A stretch of DNA of 64,000 nt from Pedobacter quisquiliarum (GCF_014642175.1 NZ_BMIL01000007.1:62001-126000); one strand, 5' to 3'; shown: positions 18,882 to 28,148, counted from the first letter of the stretch. The notes: a model not told the origin generated them from the sequence alone. Program-made: numbers and translations.

Positions 18882-19192
18882 GAATTAAGAATTGCTATTT
18901 GAATCTGTTTCAATCAGAATCATCAGATTTATTCATTCAGTATGTGGTTCCTTATATATAAGGTGTGAGCTCTACTAAATTAAGGTAAATTGTTTATGGT
19001 CAAAGACTTGGTTTAATGTTTAATTTGTAGGGGAAAGTTGCCGCTAGCAGTTTAACTTTTGTAAAAAATATGCATCAGCGTCCATTAATTTTCTAGTGAA
19101 ACCAATTTGATGATTGCGATGTACGAATGAATAAGAATGAAAACTAATTTGATTATTGCTATGGAGCAAATGAATAAAGTTAAAAACCAAAA
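18882..19192. other. Intergenic region between divergent genes, holding duplicated leader units
   Basis: AT-rich, with no gene of normal length. The left part holds nothing I can name. The right end (from 19109) holds the imperfect tandem repeats described separately. Confidence 0.6.
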
Positions 19193-19232
19193 GTGATGAT
19201 TACGATGGAGCAAATGAACAAAAATCAAAGCG
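19109..19232 (+). repeat. Three imperfect tandem copies of the MBL-hydrolase start region
   Basis: Units begin at 19109 (42 bp), 19151 (44 bp) and 19195. Each opens GATxATTxCxATG and continues with a run resembling GAGCAAATGAATAAA. The third unit is the true 5' end of the hydrolase gene; the first two are duplicated leader copies. Confidence 0.8.
19161..19196 (+). CDS. Possible 11-residue leader peptide upstream of the MBL hydrolase
   Basis: The second repeat unit encodes MEQMNKVKNQK and stop, a near-copy of the hydrolase's own MEQMNKNQS. Its TGA overlaps the hydrolase ATG by one base (TGATG, 19194-19198), an arrangement that can couple translation. Whether it is translated is not known. Confidence 0.3.
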   Translation: MEQMNKVKNQK

Positions 19233-19963
19233 TTACCCTAACGGTAATTGGTTCCGGAGATGCTTTTGGAAGCGGCGGAAGATTAAATACCTGCTTTCAT
19301 GTCCAGGCCGCGGACTGCCAGCTGCTAATTGACTGTGGTGCAACTGTTCTAAGCGGTTTGAAGCAGAGTGGGTTTCGGGTAGGGGACATTGATGCCATTC
19401 TGATCACGCACTTTCATGGGGATCATTATGGTGGACTACCGTTTTTTTTGCTGGATTATGCCCGCCAGCAAGATGCCAAGCCATTAACAATCATCAGTCC
19501 GCCTGGCGCGAAGCCACGTATCCAAAGCCTTTTAGATTTGCTTTATCCCGGCAGTCTCCAACTCGACACACTTGCCCTCACTTTCATAGCATACCAGCCA
19601 TTCGAGGTTGTAGAAACGGCAAACTTCGTTGTGCAGACCTTTCCGGTAATCCATGTTGCTGCAGCCTTGCCCAATGCATTTCGGATCCAGCTTGGAAAGC
19701 ATGTAATCAGTTACTCCGGCGATACGGAATGGACTCCGGTTCTGGTGGATGTAGCCAAGGATGCTGACCTTTTTATCTGCCAGTGCAACTACTATGAAAA
19801 GGACGCGAAGGGACATCTGAACTATCGTACGTTGCAGCAGCATTTACCGGAGCTTAGCTGTAAGAAAATTTGGCTCACACACTTTGATGTAGATATGCTG
19901 GCGCACATGGAACAGGTGGAGTTAGAATATGCAGAAGATGGCAAGCAGATCACCATCGCCTAA
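19196..19963 (+). CDS. MBL-fold metallo-hydrolase
   Basis: About 255 residues with the metallo-beta-lactamase motif THFHGDHYGG (His, His, Asp, His near 72-77), a preceding LIDCGAT strand, a later His in VIHVAA, and SYSGDTEW providing the bridging Asp. This resembles the RNase Z-like/AtsA branch; substrate unknown. No signal peptide is seen. I choose the ATG at 19196, which overlaps the leader stop; GTG 19193 and ATG 19205 are alternatives, and the tandem repetition of this start region makes the true start uncertain. Confidence 0.85.
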   Translation: MITMEQMNKNQSVTLTVIGSGDAFGSGGRLNTCFHVQAADCQLLIDCGATVLSGLKQSGFRVGDIDAILITHFHGDHYGGLPFFLLDYARQQDAKPLTIISPPGAKPRIQSLLDLLYPGSLQLDTLALTFIAYQPFEVVETANFVVQTFPVIHVAAALPNAFRIQLGKHVISYSGDTEWTPVLVDVAKDADLFICQCNYYEKDAKGHLNYRTLQQHLPELSCKKIWLTHFDVDMLAHMEQVELEYAEDGKQITIA

Positions 19964-20064
19964 CAATTTACAACAATATAATCCCTTTAAGCTTAGTTCT
20001 TTGACTCTCCTTGTAGCGTATAAACGACCACTTGCGTTTAACTCATATTTAACCAACAATCTGT

Positions 20065-20709
20065 ATGATGAAACATGTTTACTTGTTACTCGCTGTAATT
20101 TTCCTTTCCGCCTGTGCGAAAGAAGACCTTATTGGACCAGCAAAGCTTAAAAATGGCCAGGAAGTGGAAGTCCTCGTTAGCGACCGCTATGGCGCAGTAG
20201 AAGACCCTTTGCTATTACTGCCATCCAATAAACCTGCAGAGATGTGGCTTGGCGGTTTCAGCGAACGTGAGCCAGGGTACACCTATCGGGTCATCGCTAA
20301 AGTTGTTAAGCCTGCTGAACCTTTACAGGATAGTCCATCTTACTGGCTGGAGTTTGTTAAAGTTGTTAGCAAGGAGAAGGTCAGCGTGACCGTACCTTTT
20401 GAACTTGCGTTGATTCAAACGATTGTGCCCGGCGGACCATTTATAAAGTTGAGAAAGGAAGGTGATCGGTATCTTATGGATGATAAGGTGAACCTTAGGG
20501 CAGCTAACAATGAGGTAAAGGATCAACTTGAGGAGATTTGGGCCTTTAACAACTATTTGTCCGAAAGCTGGAAGAATACAAACACAGTCCCACCCATGAT
20601 CCCCAGCAGTTTGGGAAAGCATACCTGGTATCAAAAATTGAATTTAAAGCGCGTTAATGCGTTAAGCCTATTGAATATTCAGATATGCTATAAAAAAGAA
20701 GGCCGCTAG
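20065..20709 (+). CDS. Putative lipoprotein with DUF4377-like segment
   Basis: 214 residues with a short hydrophobic N-terminus and a lipobox FLSAC with Cys at about 17, so probably lipid-anchored. The middle (GFSEREPGYTYRVIAKVV) resembles the DUF4377 pattern of small Bacteroidota lipoproteins. The C-terminal half is unassigned. It begins about 100 bp after the MBL hydrolase on the same strand. The start could be either of two adjacent ATGs (20065 or 20068). Function unknown. Confidence 0.7.
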   Translation: MMKHVYLLLAVIFLSACAKEDLIGPAKLKNGQEVEVLVSDRYGAVEDPLLLLPSNKPAEMWLGGFSEREPGYTYRVIAKVVKPAEPLQDSPSYWLEFVKVVSKEKVSVTVPFELALIQTIVPGGPFIKLRKEGDRYLMDDKVNLRAANNEVKDQLEEIWAFNNYLSESWKNTNTVPPMIPSSLGKHTWYQKLNLKRVNALSLLNIQICYKKEGR

Positions 20710-20732
20710 TTTTAAACTGCGGCCTTCTTTTT
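20697..20732. terminator. Bidirectional intrinsic terminator
   Basis: A perfect 10-bp stem (20697-20706 with 20719-20728) has an A-run on its left and a T-run on its right, so it can end both the lipoprotein gene and the convergent FMN-reductase gene. It overlaps the lipoprotein stop codon. Confidence 0.88.
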
Positions 20733-21281
20733 TTAGAACTTGTTCACCCATTGTTCATAGGCATCTATAAAGGTTTTCAGAAACTGCTTTGTATCCTCCA
20801 CCACATTGCCCTGATCATCAAATAAGGATTGTGCATTGCCAATGTAAGCTTCCGGCTGTTGCATCATCAACACATCTACGAAAACCATGGACTGCCGTAA
20901 GTGGTGGTTAGCTCCAAATCCGCCAAGTGCACTAATGGAAACACTAACCACAGCACCTGGTTTACCCGCAAGGCTGTTTTGGCCATAAGGTCTTGAAGCA
21001 ACATCTATAGCGTTCTTCAAAACTGCAGTTGTACCGCGGTTGTACTCCGGTGTAAAGAATAAAACGCCATCAGCTTCCTTAATTTTTGTTCTAAAGGCTG
21101 TCCATTCCTGTGGTGGATTTCCATGGTCCAAATCTTCATTATAGTACACCAAATTCCCAATCTCCAGGAACTCAAGTTCCAAATTAGCGGATGCAAGGCT
21201 TTGAACCGCTTCAGCGATCTTTCTATTAAAAGAATCTTTTCTTAAACTCCCAACGAGTACTGCAATTTTTTTATTAGCCAT
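20733..21281 (-). CDS. NADPH-dependent FMN reductase family protein
   Basis: 182 residues from ATG 21281. The flavodoxin-like fold is shown by the N-terminal VGSLRKDSFNRKIA phosphate-binding loop and FTPEYNRGTTAVLKNAID, typical of the ChrR/YieF/azoreductase group that reduces quinones, azo dyes or metals with NADPH. The frame is open seven codons further upstream (to 21302), but the family start is MANKKIAVLVGS. It ends in the shared bidirectional terminator. Confidence 0.9.
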   Translation of the reverse strand: MANKKIAVLVGSLRKDSFNRKIAEAVQSLASANLELEFLEIGNLVYYNEDLDHGNPPQEWTAFRTKIKEADGVLFFTPEYNRGTTAVLKNAIDVASRPYGQNSLAGKPGAVVSVSISALGGFGANHHLRQSMVFVDVLMMQQPEAYIGNAQSLFDDQGNVVEDTKQFLKTFIDAYEQWVNKF

Positions 21282-21367
21282 AATAAGATGTTTTACATAC
21301 ACATAACCCCATAGCAGTTAAATAGTTCGGGACTAAAGCTAATCTTACAATCCGCTGGCAGCTAACA

Positions 21368-22717
21368 CTACAAGCCGCTGTCGTCAAGCGCAAAAGTATT
21401 CTTCCTTTCCTTCCACTTTCCTTTTGTGAAATCCGGGAAGTCCTGCGGCGCATTACCTTCTTTTAAAGATTTCTCTGAAAGCGGTGTAATCACGCTCATG
21501 GTTAGTGAGTCGTAGATGTCGATAGGGGTTTGTTTACGTTGTTTAACCGCTTGTACGAATGCATTAAATACATACCAGTCCATACCGCCATGACCTGCGC
21601 CTTCTGCCTGCGACGCATATTTCTTCCACAGCGGGTGATCATACTTTTCGAACCACTTTGAAGCTTTGTCCCACTCATCGTGTTTGTCAGACTTGCCCTC
21701 GATGTAAATGGAGTTGTTAACATCCATCCAAATGCCTTCTGTACCTTGAACGCGGAAGCCCAATGAATACGGTCTTGGCAGGTGCGTGTCGTGGGTTAAG
21801 GTAACAGTTTCGCCATTGGCGCAATTCAGCATGGTTGTGGTCACATCGCCATTCTTAAACTTGATGTTCGCGTTTTTGTGTCCTGGTGCAACCTTATTGA
21901 TATAGGTGTTGAGGCCTCTGGATTTTGAGGAGAACGAAACGAGATTGGTAAAGCGGTTGCCTCGATTGATGTTCGCGTAGTTCATTACCGGGCCTGCGCC
22001 GTGCGTAGGGTAGATGTCACCATCACGGTCCACATTCCATTGTGTACGCCACTGCGCTTCACCAACGGTATTGGGACCGAATTCAGCACCTTTTCCACTG
22101 AAGTTCTTGCCGTCATTAAACAAGACCCCTCTAAGATCGTGCTCGTAGCCGCCTTCCAGATGAATCAGCTCTCCGAAAACATTCTGGCGCACCATATTCA
22201 GCACAGCCATAACATCACGGCGGTAGCATACGTTTTCAAGGGTCATGTATGGGACCTTTGTTTCTTCGTAGACCTTCAAAATATCCCAGTGGTCCTGTTC
22301 GGTAACACCTGCGATAACCTCACAGCCGACATATTTTCCAGCGCGCATGGTGTCAATTGCTTGCTCCTTATGAAATTCCCAAGGGGTAGAAATGATCACT
22401 GCATCAATGTCTTTACGTGCAATAAGCTTCTTGTAAGCGTCAAGGCCGCCGGTGTATTCTGTGGGAAGCTTTTTCTTGGCCTTTACGAACTGCTCGCGGC
22501 AGTATTCTAGTGAGCTTTCCTGCGTGTCGCAAATGGCTACAACCTCCACATCATTGCGAAGTAAACCCTCGCCAATGTGATTTCTTCCACGTAGTCCAAC
22601 ACCGATATATCCAAGTCTTACTTTATCTGTATCTTTTCCGAATAACATGCCTGAGGGCAGGATGGTAAAGCCGGTTATGCCAACGGCAGTGTTTTTAACG
22701 AATTCTCTGCGATCCAT
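21368..22717 (-). CDS. Gfo/Idh/MocA-type protein, glycoside hydrolase family 109
   Basis: 449 residues. A Tat signal (MDRREFVKNTAVG) precedes a Rossmann domain with YIGVGLRGRNH. The body matches GH109 at many points, for example STPWEFHKEQA, TLENVCYRRDVMA, LEGGYEHDLRGVLF, FGPNTVGEAQWRT and GAGHGGMDWYVFNAF. GH109 enzymes are NAD-dependent alpha-N-acetylgalactosaminidases exported to the periplasm. It is the last gene of the seven-gene SusC-led transcript, 20 bp after the CBM9-like gene, and gives the best clue to the substrate. A plain sugar dehydrogenase is less likely given this motif set. Confidence 0.88.
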   Translation of the reverse strand: MDRREFVKNTAVGITGFTILPSGMLFGKDTDKVRLGYIGVGLRGRNHIGEGLLRNDVEVVAICDTQESSLEYCREQFVKAKKKLPTEYTGGLDAYKKLIARKDIDAVIISTPWEFHKEQAIDTMRAGKYVGCEVIAGVTEQDHWDILKVYEETKVPYMTLENVCYRRDVMAVLNMVRQNVFGELIHLEGGYEHDLRGVLFNDGKNFSGKGAEFGPNTVGEAQWRTQWNVDRDGDIYPTHGAGPVMNYANINRGNRFTNLVSFSSKSRGLNTYINKVAPGHKNANIKFKNGDVTTTMLNCANGETVTLTHDTHLPRPYSLGFRVQGTEGIWMDVNNSIYIEGKSDKHDEWDKASKWFEKYDHPLWKKYASQAEGAGHGGMDWYVFNAFVQAVKQRKQTPIDIYDSLTMSVITPLSEKSLKEGNAPQDFPDFTKGKWKERKNTFALDDSGL

Positions 22718-22737
22718 AATGTGTTCTTATTTGGTTC

Positions 22738-23445
22738 TTAATATTTATTTGTAATAGCGGTCCACAATGGGACAGCGTTTGTATTTTCTTCAGTGAGTGC
22801 CCTGGATTTAAAGATAGCATCTTTAAAAAAGGCAGGTAAATGAAACTCAGGACTGTCTGCTATAATGTTACTCCAGCAGAGGAAATGCGGCTGTGGCAGG
22901 CGGTCGCCACATTTGAAAAAGTTAACCCTTGCCGGCGTTTGTTCCAGCACCAGGTTGGGGTGGAACTTAAATAGCTCTTTTGGAAGGAGCAGGGTCAGTT
23001 CCCAGCAGATTCCGGCTTCAGACTTGTTGCGGATGCTGATGTGGAAGCGGATACGCTCCAGAAGATGGTCAGGAATGAAAACCCGCTCGTGCTTCCCCGG
23101 ACCGTACTGCACCCTTGCTGTGCCCGCGCAGTTAAACTCCAGGTTGTAGTACGCAGCTTCAGCATTAAAAGCAATGAAGAATTCCACACAGCTGTCTTCA
23201 TAAACCGGATCGTTCAGTTTATGGTACTGCGCCCTAATTTCCTTTTCCTGCACAAAGTATTTCAGCAAAATGGCTTCTGCGTTATGCGCGATGGCAAAGT
23301 CGACTTTCGGTAATCCCGTCCCGTCGGCCCAGGGCGCATGTGCAATAGGTTGTCGCGCAACGCCATCCAGTAATTCAGTAAGCGCCTCAATTGAAGTCTG
23401 CTGATCTACCTGCGGCAGAAAGGAAATGCTAAAAGGTTCAGCCAT
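22738..23445 (-). CDS. Carbohydrate-binding family 9-like protein
   Basis: 235 residues without a signal peptide. The central segment (DPVYEDSCVEFFIAF, then YYNLEFNCAGTARVQYG) is the beta-sandwich core of the CBM9-like proteins that accompany Bacteroidota sugar loci, and WELTLLLPKELF with a late FKCGDRLPQPHFLCWS completes it. It overlaps the upstream kinase gene by 8 bp, so translation is probably coupled. Role unknown; perhaps sugar binding or an enzyme domain of that fold. Confidence 0.75.
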   Translation of the reverse strand: MAEPFSISFLPQVDQQTSIEALTELLDGVARQPIAHAPWADGTGLPKVDFAIAHNAEAILLKYFVQEKEIRAQYHKLNDPVYEDSCVEFFIAFNAEAAYYNLEFNCAGTARVQYGPGKHERVFIPDHLLERIRFHISIRNKSEAGICWELTLLLPKELFKFHPNLVLEQTPARVNFFKCGDRLPQPHFLCWSNIIADSPEFHLPAFFKDAIFKSRALTEENTNAVPLWTAITNKY

Positions 23446-24565
23446 GTGCGGGTAAGGTTTTTAAGTTGCTGATTTCGGTCTGGATGATTTCCTGCAGTAG
23501 GGGTGCTTTTTCATGAAGCATCCGGAATAGCTGGAATTGTGCACGTGCGCGCTGCAAGTTGTGGTTCGCAAACTTGATTTTGTAATAGGTGTCGCCATTC
23601 AGATGGTCAGTCAGAAATCTTACACCTTGCATGTACGGGAACAGTAGTACACCCTTTATTAAGGACTGTACCTCCAGATCCGTCAGAAAGCCGGCAGCAT
23701 TTTCCAGGTAGCCTTTGGTGTAGGCTTGAAATAAAGGTAGGTTTAGGTTGATTTTTTGTAGGTCTGCTTCATCTTCCGAAGCGGTATTAATGATTGTTCT
23801 AATGGCATCGCCGAAGTCGTAGGCCACATAGCCCTCCATAACGGTTTCCAAGTCAATTACACATTGCGCCTCATCATTGCTGTCGAGCAAAACATTGTTA
23901 AACTTGGTATCATTATGTGTCACCCGTTTAGGTAGGTTCGCTGCCGTTTCCGCTTGCTGGAAATAGAGCATGGCATCTGCATGTTGTTTAACCAGCGCCA
24001 GTTCTTCACGCACGGTATTCAGGCGGCCTGCAAGGTTTCTTTCAATTGATTCCTGCAGCTGCGCCAACCTGAACTTAATGTTGTGGAAATCTGGGATCAC
24101 TTCATAGAGTACTTCCGATGGGAAATCGGAGAGCATGGACTGGAACTTGCCAAAGGCTTTTCCGCCTTCATAGGCCTGCTTTTCTGTCGACACCATATCG
24201 TATGATCGGGTATCGCTTAGGAAGTGCAACATCCGCCAATAATTGCCTGCAGGGTCCTGATGATAATATTTACCATCATGCGTTGGGATTAGGGTCATAA
24301 CCTCTTTCAACGGATCGCCGCTACCATCAGCCAATTTCGCTTTTAAGTGTGCGGTTACCTGCAGCATGTTTTCCGTCAGGCCCTCCACATTGCTGAAGAT
24401 GGATGTATTGATGCGCTGTAAAAGATAGTGGGGTCCGGTAGGATTTTCACTTTTAACGAGGAAGGAGTCGTTGATATGACCGGATCCATAAGGCGCTGCA
24501 TGGCCTAGGCTGTCCATGCATTTGAATTTGGTAATAACCTCAGGGATGTAGTTCGTGATTTGCAC
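23438..24565 (-). CDS. NahK-like sugar kinase (aminoglycoside phosphotransferase family)
   Basis: 375 residues with the APH kinase fold: a nucleotide loop GSGHINDSFLVK (about 28-39), the catalytic loop VTHNDTKFNNVLLD and the metal-binding IDLETVMEGY. This combination resembles N-acetylhexosamine 1-kinase, which makes GlcNAc- or GalNAc-1-phosphate. Next to GH109 that activity is plausible: released GalNAc would be phosphorylated in the cytoplasm. True antibiotic kinases are unlikely given the context. It starts 27 bp after the DUF5009 gene. Confidence 0.82.
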   Translation of the reverse strand: MQITNYIPEVITKFKCMDSLGHAAPYGSGHINDSFLVKSENPTGPHYLLQRINTSIFSNVEGLTENMLQVTAHLKAKLADGSGDPLKEVMTLIPTHDGKYYHQDPAGNYWRMLHFLSDTRSYDMVSTEKQAYEGGKAFGKFQSMLSDFPSEVLYEVIPDFHNIKFRLAQLQESIERNLAGRLNTVREELALVKQHADAMLYFQQAETAANLPKRVTHNDTKFNNVLLDSNDEAQCVIDLETVMEGYVAYDFGDAIRTIINTASEDEADLQKINLNLPLFQAYTKGYLENAAGFLTDLEVQSLIKGVLLFPYMQGVRFLTDHLNGDTYYKIKFANHNLQRARAQFQLFRMLHEKAPLLQEIIQTEISNLKTLPAHG

Positions 24566-24592
24566 TATAGAAAAATTAGGATTAGGAAATGA

Positions 24593-25717
24593 TTAGAGTT
24601 TAAAGAATATGCCGCGTTTGTACAGCCAGTAGCATAAGGCCCATTCCAGGATTAAGGTTGTAAAGGCGGAAAACACCGCTGCTACAGGAACGGAAATGCC
24701 AAAAAACAAGTGCAGCAGCTGTCCGCTGAAAATGTCTACAGCACCGTTTACCCACTGCATACCCACCGTTTCAAAGAACAGGTATATAAAGATTGCATTC
24801 ATACCCATAACGGTCGCGATCCAGGCATATCGGGTATTCTTTTTAATGTCGACCAGCCAGTAAACCGCAGCCAATAACAGCAGCACCCAGCCGCCAGAAG
24901 CTAAAGCAAATGAGCTGGTGCTGATTCGCTTAATTATTGGAGTGATGTTTAATAGATCGAGCCCATGGCTCAGAACCAAAGCTGCCAGGCCTGCAAACAG
25001 CAAGGCTTTCACCTTATATACGGCACTGCGCTCGGTTACCAGAAGTTTGCCTGCAAGCACACCCCAGATGGTGTGCGCAGCTGTTGGAATGATGTTAATC
25101 GCCACCCAGCCATCGCTGTTGATTTTGCCCATGAGGATGGTGTCCATGTAAGATCCGAAGTTATGCCCCTCTACAAATGGTTGTGAAAAGCCCGGCATCA
25201 GAACCATCCGATAAAGCAGCTCCGTAAGGATGAGTAGTCCGATGGAGCATGCAATCTGGAAGCCGAAAGACCGGTTGATAGTCAGATAAGCGATGAGCGT
25301 GGTAAAAGCAAGTTGTGTTAATACGTTCCAGAGCTCCCATACCGGTTTGCCTGCATAGATGCAGTGCAGCCCCACACCGCAGATGAAGAGCCTTAAGCAG
25401 CGGATCAGGATGTGCCTGAAGTTGCCGCTCCAGGTGACACCTTTCGCTAGCTTACGACTGTAGGAAATATACATCGCCGATCCTGCCATGAACATAAAAG
25501 CGGGCTGCACCAGATCCCAGAAATGTAAGCCATGCCATGGATGATGAAAAAACTGATTCACCAGTCCCGCACCCAATCCAGAAGGCTCCAGGTGATTTAG
25601 GGATTCATAAACCCGGCAGCTTTCTGCACAAAGCAGAATCATAATGATCCCCCGCAGCACATCAAGTGATATCACACGGTAGTTGCTTTGCGGTGTATCG
25701 GTAAGGGTATTTGTCAT
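24593..25717 (-). CDS. DUF5009 / HGSNAT-like membrane acyltransferase
   Basis: 374 residues with about ten hydrophobic helices. The N-terminus YRVISLDVLRGIIMILL and the HPWHGLHFWDLVQPAFMFMAG segment are typical of the heparan-alpha-glucosaminide N-acetyltransferase/NagX group, which lies in the inner membrane and is often found in amino-sugar loci. The conserved His in this loop is the likely acyl carrier in the lysosomal homologue. It follows the PKD lipoprotein by 20 bp. Acetylation or uptake of an amino sugar is inferred from family and context. Confidence 0.82.
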   Translation of the reverse strand: MTNTLTDTPQSNYRVISLDVLRGIIMILLCAESCRVYESLNHLEPSGLGAGLVNQFFHHPWHGLHFWDLVQPAFMFMAGSAMYISYSRKLAKGVTWSGNFRHILIRCLRLFICGVGLHCIYAGKPVWELWNVLTQLAFTTLIAYLTINRSFGFQIACSIGLLILTELLYRMVLMPGFSQPFVEGHNFGSYMDTILMGKINSDGWVAINIIPTAAHTIWGVLAGKLLVTERSAVYKVKALLFAGLAALVLSHGLDLLNITPIIKRISTSSFALASGGWVLLLLAAVYWLVDIKKNTRYAWIATVMGMNAIFIYLFFETVGMQWVNGAVDIFSGQLLHLFFGISVPVAAVFSAFTTLILEWALCYWLYKRGIFFKL

Positions 25718-25737
25718 AATAAGCAGCTGTTTGTGAA

Positions 25738-26604
25738 TTATTCGCTCATGTCAAGGAAGAAACTTGGCTTGCCTTCGTCCGGTGCATTGCCCAGCACCAC
25801 AGACCAGTCGCTTTTAATCGCCTGTATGCCCACCCGCATGCCTTCACCGGTAAGACCTTTCAGCTTGCCGCGTGCAATGCGCATTTCAAACTTCACCATG
25901 CCACCTTCTTCCTTAACGGTGCCCACGTTGAAAGCTTCGGCAATGGATTGCTGATCGAAAGCAAAGGCGTTCTGATTGGTGCCCGCATGATAGAAGATAT
26001 CCAACCCGCCGGTAAGCAGCTGTCCCTCCAGCAGAATGTCGTAACCACCACCCGCGAATGTTCCGGTTAGCAATCCTGTGCCGGCATTGTTGTCTGAATC
26101 AATGTAGAAGTCGAAGATGTTACCATCGGCTTTTTTGCCGGTCATCTCCGCGTACATGTAAATGTAGTTCCCGTCGTAATCAAACTTCACCACATTGAAA
26201 ACCCCTTTTGTTGTACCCAGGGGCACCACGTCTTTCGTTACCGCTGCCCAATCGTCAAGACTATTGTCGTTGATTTTAACTGGTGATGACTTTGCAATCC
26301 GGATCACCGTGGAGGATTCGGTAGATTTTCCATTCACCATGGCGGTTAAGGTTGGCACGTATTTGCCTTTTCCAGGGTAGGTGTGACTCGGGTTTGCATC
26401 CGAAGAGGTTTGCCCGTCGCCAAAGTCCCAGTTGTAGTTGGTTGCCCCAGCGGTTAGTACCTTGAACGTTGCGGTATTGCCTTCAACAAGCACCTCGTAG
26501 GCCAGGTCGGTCTGTGGTTCGTAGTCGTCCGACTTGCAGCCTTGTAGGAATGTTCCTGTCAGTGTTACACAGCACAGGAACAGGTATGATCTTAATTTCT
26601 TCAT
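25738..26604 (-). CDS. PKD-domain surface lipoprotein (SusE/F-position glycan binder)
   Basis: 288 residues with signal peptide and lipobox LQGC (Cys 23). A PKD domain occupies about 40-105, recognised by YNWDFGDGQTSSDANPSHTY. The C-terminal half (DFYIDSDNNAGTGL, KFEMRIARGKLKGL) is a CBM9-like sandwich. Genes in this position, straight after susD, usually encode outer-membrane glycan-binding lipoproteins that help SusCD capture ligand. The start is 26 bp after the SusD stop. Confidence 0.8.
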   Translation of the reverse strand: MKKLRSYLFLCCVTLTGTFLQGCKSDDYEPQTDLAYEVLVEGNTATFKVLTAGATNYNWDFGDGQTSSDANPSHTYPGKGKYVPTLTAMVNGKSTESSTVIRIAKSSPVKINDNSLDDWAAVTKDVVPLGTTKGVFNVVKFDYDGNYIYMYAEMTGKKADGNIFDFYIDSDNNAGTGLLTGTFAGGGYDILLEGQLLTGGLDIFYHAGTNQNAFAFDQQSIAEAFNVGTVKEEGGMVKFEMRIARGKLKGLTGEGMRVGIQAIKSDWSVVLGNAPDEGKPSFFLDMSE

Positions 26605-26630
26605 CTCATTAATGTTAATAGCCCTTGGTA

Positions 26631-28148
26631 CTATGGATTTTGGATGGCCAGCGGATTGGTTAGAATTTCATCAACCGGCAGATAGTATATAATTCTTGGA
26701 CTGGTGTATGGCACACTCAGGTTCTGGTAACCCGAAGGGGTTTTACCCAAGTCAATATCGGTTTCCTTTAAGCCAAGGATGTGGTAGCCCCAATAGTTCT
26801 TATTCAGGCTGCGCTTGTTGCGGAACACATCATATGTGCGGTGGCCTTCAAAGGCCATTTCAATACGTTTCTCTGCCAGCACCAGGTCCAGCGCATTGCT
26901 ACCTTGCGGCAGGGATTTGTTATACAGCGCAGTTTCCAGTCCACGGTTTTTACGAATCATGTCAAGATCATCCAGTGCTGCTGCGGTGGCGCCAGTTTTG
27001 GCTTCCGCTTCTGCGCGGATCAGGTACATTTCTGCCAGGCGGAACATGATTGGGGAGCTTAGGTTTGGCTGCCCGTTCTGAAAGGAGAACTTAGTGATGT
27101 AATACATCTCCACACCGTTTTTCTTCTGCACGGTGCCGGATGCATCTTTAGATGGAACAATGTACGACCACCTTACGTCTTCAGGGTGTGCGGCCATGGC
27201 TGCGCGAAGGGATGACGATGCAAACTCTTCACCCCAGCCAGAGTTCCCGTCCGAATAGATCATGGAAGCGATCGAACCGAACTTGCCATAGTCGTCTGCT
27301 GCGGTGAAAGCAATGCAGAAAATGGTTTCCGGACTGGTGGTTGCATTCGCGAACAAGGACGGGTAAGTCGCCTTGGTGCTCAAAGAGAAGCGACCTGAGT
27401 TAATCACCTTATTGGCGTACTCAATGGCTTTAGCATTATCTTCTTTATAAAGGTTTACCCGGGCAAGTAAGCCATTTGCGGCTTCTGCGGAGGCATATTG
27501 TACACCTCTGGGTTGTGTCATCAGTGCAGCGGCTTGTTCCGCGTCTGCAAGCACGGAGGCATAAACCTCAGCAATCGTTGAGCGTGCTTTAATGCCTTCA
27601 TCAGTTAAGTTCGTGCGCAAAATGATGCCGGGTGCGTCAGGTGCAATGCTGTAAGGCTGACCGAACAATCGAACGAGATTAAAGTGGCTTAAAGCGCGGA
27701 GAAAGTAGCATTCGCCCAGCAGCTGCTTAGTCTTTGCATCCGGGTCAGGTAGCTTCTCTACGGCATCAATTACGGTGTTTACACCCGTGATGATCTTGTA
27801 AGACACATACCAGAAGTACCGGGTATTGGCCTGAGAAGGGGAGTGTCCCAGGGTAAAGCTGTTGAATAATGGATCCTCTGTAATTTGCCCGCAGGTGATG
27901 TCATCGCTGGCAAAGTCAGACAGCTGATAGAACTGGCGCAGGTACATGTTGTTGTTATCGACCGTGCCATTAAACGCAATGTGGTCTTTTAATAGGGCGT
28001 ATGCGCCGTTAAGTGCGTTTGTTAAACCGTCGTTGGTGGTCACAAGGGTACCGGTGCTGATCGCATCGCTTGGGTTAACCTCCAGTTTCTTGCAACCACT
28101 CGAAGCGGCCACAAAAAGCATGAACAGGGTGAATATTTTCTTTTTCAT
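26631..28148 (-). CDS. SusD/RagB family nutrient uptake lipoprotein
   Basis: 505 residues with signal peptide and lipobox ASSGC (Cys about 19). SusD features include the N-terminal GTLVTTNDGLTNALNGAYAL, the TPR-like RALSHFNLVRLFGQPY segment, and the C-terminal EKRIEMAFEGHRTYDVFR followed by PSPRIIYYLPVDEI-like residues. SusD lids the SusC barrel and delivers glycan to it. It is 86 bp downstream of its SusC partner. Confidence 0.95.
   Translation of the reverse strand: MKKKIFTLFMLFVAASSGCKKLEVNPSDAISTGTLVTTNDGLTNALNGAYALLKDHIAFNGTVDNNNMYLRQFYQLSDFASDDITCGQITEDPLFNSFTLGHSPSQANTRYFWYVSYKIITGVNTVIDAVEKLPDPDAKTKQLLGECYFLRALSHFNLVRLFGQPYSIAPDAPGIILRTNLTDEGIKARSTIAEVYASVLADAEQAAALMTQPRGVQYASAEAANGLLARVNLYKEDNAKAIEYANKVINSGRFSLSTKATYPSLFANATTSPETIFCIAFTAADDYGKFGSIASMIYSDGNSGWGEEFASSSLRAAMAAHPEDVRWSYIVPSKDASGTVQKKNGVEMYYITKFSFQNGQPNLSSPIMFRLAEMYLIRAEAEAKTGATAAALDDLDMIRKNRGLETALYNKSLPQGSNALDLVLAEKRIEMAFEGHRTYDVFRNKRSLNKNYWGYHILGLKETDIDLGKTPSGYQNLSVPYTSPRIIYYLPVDEILTNPLAIQNP

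Noticed and set aside
23438-24565. Antibiotic (aminoglycoside) resistance kinase
   Set aside because: The fold is shared, but the location in a glycan locus and the NahK-like motifs favour a sugar kinase.
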